Of a stretch of 21,151 nt of DNA, positions 15,379 to 21,151 are shown piece by piece; position 1 is the stretch's first letter, and every line of letters starts with the position of its first letter. The DNA lies in NCBI GenBank assembly GCA_019114585.1, contig DXFE01000078.1, positions 1 through 21,151 on the forward strand, given 5' to 3'. Below the pieces are notes generated by a model. That model saw only the letters and a program-made list of their open reading frames with translations, did not search any database and was not told where the DNA came from. The translations under genes were made by a program, and so were the position numbers. The DNA comes from Gemmiger_A avium. Lineage in GTDB: Bacteria > Bacillota > Clostridia > Oscillospirales > Ruminococcaceae.

Positions 15379-17985
15379 ATGAGCATGGCGGCGCTTTCCC
15401 CCATGATGGCGCAGTATTTTGAACTGAAAAAACAGCATAAGGACGAGATTCTGTTCTTCCGGCTGGGCGACTTCTACGAAATGTTCTACGACGACGCGAT
15501 CCTCGCGTCCAAGGAACTGGAACTGACCCTGACCGGCCGGGACTGCGGGCAGGAAGAGCGCGCCCCCATGTGCGGCGTGCCGTTCCACAGCTACGAAAGC
15601 TACGTGGCGCGCCTGATCGCCAAAGGGTACAAGGTGGCCATCTGCGAGCAGATGGAGGACCCCGCCCTGGCCAAGGGCCTGGTCAAGCGGGACGTGATCC
15701 GTGTGATCACCCCCGGCACCGTCATTGAGAACAGCATGCTCAAGGATGACCGCAACAACTACCTGTGCAGCATCTACCGCACCAAGGAGCGGGTGGGCCT
15801 GTGCTTTGCGGACGTGTCCACCGGCTGTGCCCATACCACCGAGATCCGGGACACCGCGCCCGGCGAAACCATCATTGCGGAACTGTGCCGCTTTTCTCCC
15901 ACCGAAATTTTGTTCAACGGGGCCGTGCTGGATCTGAAAGAGGTCACCCAGTATATCAAGCAGCGGATGACCTGTTCGGTGGAACTCATGGAAGATGAGT
16001 ACTACCAGCCGGAGCGGGTGGACGAGCTGCTCAAAACCCAGTTCGGCGAGGACTGGGCCGCGCAGGAACACATTGACCCCAGCGGCAATGTGCCCGGCGC
16101 GCTGGCCGCGGTGCTGCAGTATATGCAGCGTACCCAGAAACGGGGCGTGGAGCGGCTCAAAACCATCTACAGCTATGCCGAGACCCAGTATATGCAGCTG
16201 TCTCCCATCACCCGCATGAACCTGGAACTGACCGAAACCATGCGCGGCCGGGAGAAGAAAGGCACCCTGCTCTGGGTGCTGGACAAGACCGAAACCGCCA
16301 TGGGCAAACGCCTTTTGCGGGACTGGCTGGAGCGCCCCCTGGTGGACGCCGCCATGATCAACCGCCGTTTGGACGCGGTGCAGGCGCTGGTGAACGCCGG
16401 CGTGGAGCGGGATGAACTGCGCGCCGCGCTGGATCGGGTGTTCGACATGGAGCGCCTGCTCACACGCAGCGTGTACGGCACCGCCTCGCCCCGGGATGTG
16501 TACGCCCTGGCCCAGACCTGCTGCCAGCTTCCGGCTGTCCGGGAGATGGCCGACCGGTGCGGCAGCCCGGTGCTCAGCGAGATGGCGGCGCGGATCGACC
16601 CGCTGGAGGATATCCGGGACGATGTGTTCTCCGCGCTGGATGAAGAGGTGCCCTCCACCCTGAAGGACGGCGGCGTGATCCGCGCGGGCTACTCCGCCGA
16701 GGTGGACGAACTGCGGCAGATCGTCCACGGCGGGCGGGACTATCTGTCCCAGATGGAGGCCAAACTCAAGGAAGAAACCGGCATCCGCACCCTGAAAGTA
16801 GGGTACAACCGGGTGTTCGGCTATTATATTGAGATCAGCAAGAGCTTCTCCGACCAGGTGCCGGCCAGCTTTGTACGCAAGCAGACCCTGGCCAACGCCG
16901 AGCGGTACATAACCCCGGAACTCAAAGACTGGGAAAACAAGATCCTGGGCGCCAACGAGCGGCTTCTGGTGCTGGAGCGGCAGCTGTTTGAGGAACTGCT
17001 CCAGCGGATCGCCGGGCAGCAGGCCCGCATCCAGGCCACGGCGGACGCGGTGGCCCAGCTGGATGTGCTGGCCTCCCTGGCGCAGACCGCGGTAGAAAAC
17101 CGCTACACCCGCCCGGAGGTGGACGAGGGCACCGAGATCCATATCACCGAGGGCCGCCACCCGGTGATTGAGCAGATGCTCAAAGGGGCGCTGTTTGTGC
17201 CCAACGATACCCTGCTGGATCAGGGGGACAACCGGATGCTCATCATCACCGGCCCCAACATGGCGGGCAAATCCACCTATATGCGGCAGAACGCCCTGAT
17301 CACCCTGATGGCCCAGATCGGCTCCTTTGTGCCGGCCGCGTCCTGCCATATGGGTGTGGTGGACGCGATCTTCACCCGCGTGGGCGCGTCGGACGACCTG
17401 GCCGCCGGGCAGTCCACCTTTATGGTGGAGATGACCGAAGTGGCCGAGATTCTGCAGAATGCCACCCCCCGCAGCCTGGTCATTCTGGACGAAATCGGCC
17501 GCGGCACCTCCACCTTTGACGGTATGAGCATCGCCCGCGCGGTGGTGGAACACATCGCCGACCCGTCCAAGGGCCTGGGCTGCAAAACCCTGTTTGCCAC
17601 CCATTACCACGAGCTTACCGATCTGGAGAATACCCTGGACGGGGTCAAGAACTACAACATCGCCGTAAAAAAGCGCGGCGATGACATCACCTTCCTGCGC
17701 CGGATCGTGCGCGGCCCGGCCGACGACAGCTACGGCATTGAGGTCGCCCGCCTGGCCGGCCTGCCCGCCCAGGTCACCCGCCGGGCCAAAGAGGTGCTGC
17801 GGCGGCTGGAGGCCACCGCGCCGGACGCGCATAAGGTGGAGCAGCTGGACTTCGACAAGCTGGAAGAATACAACAGCCCGTCGGTGCCCAGCGAGGTAAT
17901 TGAGAAGCTGAAGGGCCTGGATGTGGAAACGCTGACCCCCATCGAGGCGCTGAATTTCCTGTACGAACTGAAACAGCATTTTTGA
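15379..17985 (+). CDS. mutS: DNA mismatch repair protein MutS
   Basis: An 868-aa mismatch-recognition ATPase. Its dimer binds mispairs, slides on DNA and recruits MutL. The mismatch-reading Phe-x-Glu motif is at Phe32-Glu34 in GDFYEMF. Connector, lever and clamp domains fill the middle (NPASV-like region absent of gaps; LKVGYNRVFGYYIEIS near 473-488). The ATPase has Walker A GPNMAGKST (625-633), SxxD-type DLAAGQSTFMVEM, Walker B LVILDEIGRGTSTFDG (Asp704-Glu705) and FATHYHEL. Length is normal for MutS1. ATG 15379 has AGGA 6 bases upstream; a second ATG at 15385 is also possible. MutL follows after 16 bases. Confidence 0.98.
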   Translation: MSMAALSPMMAQYFELKKQHKDEILFFRLGDFYEMFYDDAILASKELELTLTGRDCGQEERAPMCGVPFHSYESYVARLIAKGYKVAICEQMEDPALAKGLVKRDVIRVITPGTVIENSMLKDDRNNYLCSIYRTKERVGLCFADVSTGCAHTTEIRDTAPGETIIAELCRFSPTEILFNGAVLDLKEVTQYIKQRMTCSVELMEDEYYQPERVDELLKTQFGEDWAAQEHIDPSGNVPGALAAVLQYMQRTQKRGVERLKTIYSYAETQYMQLSPITRMNLELTETMRGREKKGTLLWVLDKTETAMGKRLLRDWLERPLVDAAMINRRLDAVQALVNAGVERDELRAALDRVFDMERLLTRSVYGTASPRDVYALAQTCCQLPAVREMADRCGSPVLSEMAARIDPLEDIRDDVFSALDEEVPSTLKDGGVIRAGYSAEVDELRQIVHGGRDYLSQMEAKLKEETGIRTLKVGYNRVFGYYIEISKSFSDQVPASFVRKQTLANAERYITPELKDWENKILGANERLLVLERQLFEELLQRIAGQQARIQATADAVAQLDVLASLAQTAVENRYTRPEVDEGTEIHITEGRHPVIEQMLKGALFVPNDTLLDQGDNRMLIITGPNMAGKSTYMRQNALITLMAQIGSFVPAASCHMGVVDAIFTRVGASDDLAAGQSTFMVEMTEVAEILQNATPRSLVILDEIGRGTSTFDGMSIARAVVEHIADPSKGLGCKTLFATHYHELTDLENTLDGVKNYNIAVKKRGDDITFLRRIVRGPADDSYGIEVARLAGLPAQVTRRAKEVLRRLEATAPDAHKVEQLDFDKLEEYNSPSVPSEVIEKLKGLDVETLTPIEALNFLYELKQHF

Positions 17986-18001
17986 AACGAGGTGAAGGGG
18001 C

Positions 18002-20029
18002 ATGGCCGTGATCCATGTGCTGGACCAGCATACAGCGGAACTGATCGCCGCCGGTGAGGTGGTGGAACGTCCCGCGTCGGTGGTCAAGGAACTGCTGGAG
18101 AACTCCATCGACGCCGGTGCCACCCAGGTAACGGTGGAACTGGAGCGGGGCGGTATCTCCCTGATCCGCATATCCGACAACGGCAGCGGCATTGACACCG
18201 AATATGTGCCCACTGCCTTTATCCGGCATGCCACCAGCAAGATACGCACCGAAGAGGATCTGGACAGCATCCATACGCTGGGCTTCCGGGGCGAGGCGCT
18301 GGCTTCCATCGCCAGCGTGGCCCGGGTGCAGATGCTCACCCGCACCGAGGACGAGGAGTTTGCCGCCCTGTACCGGATCGAGGGCGGGCAGGAGCTGGGG
18401 CTGGAAACAGCCGCCCGCCCGCAGGGGACCACCATTGAGGTGCGGGATCTGTTTTACAACACCCCGGCCCGGATGAAGTTTTTGAAAAAGGACGCCACCG
18501 AGGGCACCTATGTGTCGGAGGTGGTCAGCCGCATCGCCCTGTCCCATCCGGAGGTGGCCATCCGCTTTGTGCGGGACGGCAAGCAGCAGTTTGCCACCGC
18601 CGGAGACGGCAGTCTGCGCAGTGCCGCCTATGCGGTGCTGGGGCGGGAATTTGCCCGGGACCTGCTGGAACTGGAACCGGCAGGGGAGGGCCCCTACCGG
18701 CTTTCCGGCCTGCTCACCGCCCCCCGGGGCTGCCGGGCCAGCCGCAGCATGCAGTTCTTCTTCATCAACGGCCGGTTTGTCAAAAACCGCACCATGATGG
18801 CCGCGCTGGAAAACGCCTATAAAGGCACCCTGATGCAGGGCAAATTCCCCGGCTGTGTGCTGAATCTGGAGATGCCGCCCCAGCTGGTGGATGTAAACGT
18901 CCATCCCGCCAAAACCGAGGTGCGCTTTGCCCGGGAAGGGGACGTGTTCGACGCGGTCTACCGGGCGGTCAAAACGGTGGTCACCCGCCCGGCCGCCGGG
19001 GAACGGGTGTTCTCCTTTGCGCAGTCCGGCGCAAAACCGGGCGCGGCGGTACAGGCGCCGCAAAAGCCTGCGGCCGCGCCGGTACCTGCCCCGGCAAAAC
19101 CGGCCGCTCCCGCGGTGCAGCCTGCTCCCCGCCCGGCGGCAGCAGTTTCGGTAGCTGCGCCTTCTGCCCGCGCTGTCGAGACCATGCGGCAGATCAACGA
19201 GATGTTTGCCGGCGCAAGCCAGCTTCGCAGCCGCCCGGTGGGGGCGGATCCGGAAACGCCTGTGTATACCGTGCGTTCCGAGCAGGAACTGAGCCTGCCG
19301 GTGGAGGAAATGCCGCCCGCAGGCCCGGCGGAACCGGAACGGGCGGAACCGCCCGCCCCGCAGCCGGAAATGCCCCGGGAAGAACCGCAAACCGAGCCGC
19401 CAAAGCCGGCCCCCGTTCAGGCCGCCGAGCAGATCACGATGGAGCCTGAACCGGAAATCGAGCCTTTGCGGTATGTGGGCGAGGTGTTCCGCACCTACAT
19501 CATCACCCAGCGGGGCGACGAGATGTGCCTGATCGACAAACATGCCGCCCATGAACGGCTGCTGTATGAAAAGTTGGCCGCCGAGTACGGCCGCGTCAGC
19601 AGCCAGATGCTGCTGGCCCCGGTAACAGTGCGGCTTTCCGCCGAGGAAAAGCAGGCGGTTCTGGAGCATCAGCAGCTGCTGCAGGACGCGGGCCTGGAGG
19701 CGGAGGACTTCGGCGACCGCACCGTGCTGGTGCGCGCCGTTCCGGCGGATGTTCCCCCGAACGATGTGGAAGAACTGCTGGTGGAACTGGCCGACCGCCT
19801 GGCAGCGGGCAGCCGGGACGCCGTAAGCGAAAAAACCGAGTGGGTGCTGCACTCCATCGCCTGCCGCGCCGCCATCAAGGCGGGGGACAAGAGCGATGCC
19901 GCGCAGCTGCTCCACCTGGCTCAGGAGATCCTGGCGGGCAAGGTGCCGCCGTTCTGCCCGCACGGGCGGCCGGTGGTGCTGAAACTGACCAAAAAGGAGT
20001 TGGAAAAGCAGTTTGGCAGGCTTGGATAA
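18002..20029 (+). CDS. mutL: DNA mismatch repair protein MutL (endonuclease type)
   Basis: A 675-aa mismatch-repair ATPase that couples MutS to strand incision. The GHKL ATPase (about 1-330) has Glu30 and Asn34 in VVKELLENSIDAGA, DNGSGI and GFRGEALASIASV. A long linker (about 340-485), rich in Pro, Ala and Glu, follows. The C-terminal domain has the endonuclease metal site DKHAAHERLLYE (512-523), a form of DQHAxxExxxxE with Gln to Lys, plus Cys621 in ACRAAIKAGD and Cys652-His654 in CPHGRP. So this MutL should nick DNA itself, as in organisms lacking MutH. ATG 18002 follows GAGGTGAAGGGG. The end overlaps miaA by 17 bases. Confidence 0.97.
   Translation: MAVIHVLDQHTAELIAAGEVVERPASVVKELLENSIDAGATQVTVELERGGISLIRISDNGSGIDTEYVPTAFIRHATSKIRTEEDLDSIHTLGFRGEALASIASVARVQMLTRTEDEEFAALYRIEGGQELGLETAARPQGTTIEVRDLFYNTPARMKFLKKDATEGTYVSEVVSRIALSHPEVAIRFVRDGKQQFATAGDGSLRSAAYAVLGREFARDLLELEPAGEGPYRLSGLLTAPRGCRASRSMQFFFINGRFVKNRTMMAALENAYKGTLMQGKFPGCVLNLEMPPQLVDVNVHPAKTEVRFAREGDVFDAVYRAVKTVVTRPAAGERVFSFAQSGAKPGAAVQAPQKPAAAPVPAPAKPAAPAVQPAPRPAAAVSVAAPSARAVETMRQINEMFAGASQLRSRPVGADPETPVYTVRSEQELSLPVEEMPPAGPAEPERAEPPAPQPEMPREEPQTEPPKPAPVQAAEQITMEPEPEIEPLRYVGEVFRTYIITQRGDEMCLIDKHAAHERLLYEKLAAEYGRVSSQMLLAPVTVRLSAEEKQAVLEHQQLLQDAGLEAEDFGDRTVLVRAVPADVPPNDVEELLVELADRLAAGSRDAVSEKTEWVLHSIACRAAIKAGDKSDAAQLLHLAQEILAGKVPPFCPHGRPVVLKLTKKELEKQFGRLG
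19993..19999 (+). promoter_or_regulatory. Ribosome binding site for miaA inside mutL
   Basis: AAAGGAG within the last codons of mutL lies 13 bases before TTG 20013, longer than ideal. Its distance to the second in-frame TTG at 20022 would be longer still, so 20013 is preferred. Confidence 0.45.
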
Positions 20030-20948
20030 ACCCCGTGTGATCCTGCTGGGCGGCCCCACCGCCTGCGGAAAAACCGCCCTGTCGGTGCAGATGGCCCGGC
20101 AGCTGGGGGCGGAGATCATCAGCGCCGACTCCATGCAGGTGTACAAGGGCCTTACCGTGGGCACGGCCCAGGTAACCCCCGAGGAGATGGGCGGCGTTGT
20201 GCACCATCTGGTCAATTTCCTGGACCCGGAAGTGCCGTACAGCGCGGCGGATTTCGTGGAGCAGGCAGATGCCTGCATCCGGGATATCCATGCCCGGGGC
20301 AAGCTGGCGCTTGTGGTGGGCGGAACCGGCCTGTATCTGTCCAGCCTGCTGGATGGCCGCCGTTACTCCCTCACGCCGGAGGATGACGGCCTGCGGCAGT
20401 CGCTGTGCGCCCGCCTGGAAGCGGAGGGGGAACAGGCCCTCTACGAAGAACTCCGTCAGCGGGACCCCCAGGCGGCCAAAGCGGTCCACCCCCACAACCA
20501 CAAGCGGCTGATCCGGGCGCTGGAACTGTCCATCTCCACGGGCCAGACGCTGGCACAGCGCAACGCGGCCTCCCTGCCGCAGGAAAAACCCTACAACTCG
20601 CTGCTGTTCTGCCTGTCCGACCCGGACCGGGCAAGGCTGTATGAACGGATCGACCGCCGGGTGGACGTCATGCTCAGCCGCGGTTTGCTGGAAGAAGCCC
20701 GCCGGGTCTGGGAAAACCGGGATCGCTATCCTACGGCGGCCCAGGCAATCGGCTACAAGGAATATTTCCCGTTTTTTGACGGACAGGCAACCCTGGAAGA
20801 CTGCACCGCCCAGCTGAAACAGGCCTCCCGCCGGTACGCCAAGCGGCAGCTGACCTGGTTCCGCCATATGGATGGCGTTGTCTGGCTGGACGCCTGTGAC
20901 CCGGCGGTGTGCCGCCTTGCGGTGGAACAGGTACGGCAGGAACTGTAA
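20013..20948 (+). CDS. miaA: tRNA dimethylallyltransferase
   Basis: A 311-aa enzyme that adds the dimethylallyl group to A37 of tRNAs, making the i6A that MiaB then methylthiolates. The P-loop is GGPTACGKT (13-21). DSMQVYKGL holds the catalytic Asp, and VVGGTGLYLSSLLDG and IGYKEYF are family motifs. Residues CRYAKRQLTWFR-like (RRYAKRQLTWFRHM) close the C-terminal region. Length is usual for the family. The start is TTG at 20013, overlapping mutL by 17 bases, so translation is probably coupled. An in-frame TTG at 20022 is a possible alternative. Confidence 0.97.
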   Translation: MAGLDKPRVILLGGPTACGKTALSVQMARQLGAEIISADSMQVYKGLTVGTAQVTPEEMGGVVHHLVNFLDPEVPYSAADFVEQADACIRDIHARGKLALVVGGTGLYLSSLLDGRRYSLTPEDDGLRQSLCARLEAEGEQALYEELRQRDPQAAKAVHPHNHKRLIRALELSISTGQTLAQRNAASLPQEKPYNSLLFCLSDPDRARLYERIDRRVDVMLSRGLLEEARRVWENRDRYPTAAQAIGYKEYFPFFDGQATLEDCTAQLKQASRRYAKRQLTWFRHMDGVVWLDACDPAVCRLAVEQVRQEL

Positions 20949-20996
20949 GCGGAATACAAAGATGCGCCGGTATAACGGCAGGAAAGGCAGGCAAAG

Positions 20997-21151
20997 ATGA
21001 ACAATTTACGACAAACCCTGCTGCGCACCATCCTGGTGGTGGCCGTGGCGGCGCCCGCACTGTATCTGGCGGTCATGCTGTTCCACTTTGCCAACCGGCC
21101 CTATATTACCGAAACCGCAGTAACCGCCACCATGACCGACAGCCTGTATTG
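20997..21151 (+). CDS. Start of a membrane-anchored protein, possibly HlyD-like (3' truncated)
   Basis: The first 51 codons of a gene that runs past the window end. MNNLRQTLLRT is followed by one hydrophobic helix (about 11-30) and then an outside segment, HFANRPYITETAVTATMTD. This looks like a single N-terminal anchor. The TETAVTATMTDSL segment resembles the opening of HlyD-like adaptor proteins seen in Clostridia, but too little is present to be sure. ATG 20997 follows AGGAAAGGCAGG. It lies 48 bases after miaA in the same direction, with no terminator seen between, so it may be the next gene of the operon. Confidence 0.7.
   Translation, partial: MNNLRQTLLRTILVVAVAAPALYLAVMLFHFANRPYITETAVTATMTDSLY

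Noticed and set aside
15367..18435. Very long antisense open frame opposite mutS (about 1022 codons)
   Set aside because: The plus strand encodes complete MutS with all motifs. The antisense product is low-complexity, His/Gly/Val-rich and resembles no family; it follows from G/C-ending codons leaving no stops on the other strand.
17774..20302. Antisense open frame opposite mutS-mutL-miaA (about 842 codons)
   Set aside because: Crosses three real genes with conserved motifs; no ribosome site or promoter supports it.
1..21151. CRISPR array, mobile element, prophage or tRNA gene
   Set aside because: No spaced direct repeats, transposase, integrase, flanking duplications or cloverleaf-like segments were recognised by eye on either strand.

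Overview
The window is about 60% G+C and reads as a chromosomal segment of a Firmicute (Bacillota, class Clostridia). The best guess is a gut Oscillospiraceae/Ruminococcaceae member of the Faecalibacterium-Gemmiger-Subdoligranulum type. That placement is inference, from a VanRS-type two-component pair, a choloylglycine-hydrolase-family enzyme, a DUF1848 protein, TTG starts behind good Shine-Dalgarno sequences, and the gene order miaB-ymcA-mutS-mutL that Bacillus subtilis also has (with cotE inserted there). No rRNA, tRNA, CRISPR array, insertion sequence, phage gene or attachment site was seen, and no stretch over 300 bases lacks a gene.

Left third (1-6.6 kb), signalling and accessory genes. 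A 5'-truncated OmpR/VanR-type response regulator overlaps its VanS-type histidine kinase. A strong bidirectional hairpin terminator separates them from a leftward pair: a choloylglycine-hydrolase-family N-terminal-nucleophile enzyme, then an HdeD/DUF308 membrane protein. Facing away from the hydrolase, behind a well-formed promoter, is a membrane protein with a periplasmic-type sensor region, a degenerate GGDEF domain and an EAL domain with the catalytic residues intact, so probably a c-di-GMP phosphodiesterase. A DUF1848 protein with a C-terminal CxxxCxxC cluster is coupled to it by an ATGA overlap.

Middle (6.6-13.3 kb). A leftward RluA-family pseudouridine synthase and a rightward radC-uvrB-uvrA cluster diverge from an 88-bp gap. 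Their two predicted promoters share -10 bases there, so they probably exclude each other.

Right third (13.4-21.15 kb). The likely operon is miaB-ymcA(ylbF family)-mutS-mutL-miaA, with a truncated membrane-anchored protein after it. MiaA and MiaB do the two successive steps of ms2i6A37 tRNA modification and flank the mismatch-repair pair. The YmcA/YlbF-family protein between miaB and mutS ends in four cysteines (CxxxCxxCxxC), consistent with Fe-S binding and with a working link to MiaB. The miaB leader is almost entirely two perfect GC-rich hairpins stopping just before the Shine-Dalgarno.

Most of the window is conserved housekeeping DNA repair and RNA modification. No clearly new multi-gene system is visible. 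The most worthwhile leads are the Cys-tailed YmcA next to MiaB, the DUF1848 protein coupled to an EAL phosphodiesterase, the overlapping divergent promoters, and the structured miaB leader.
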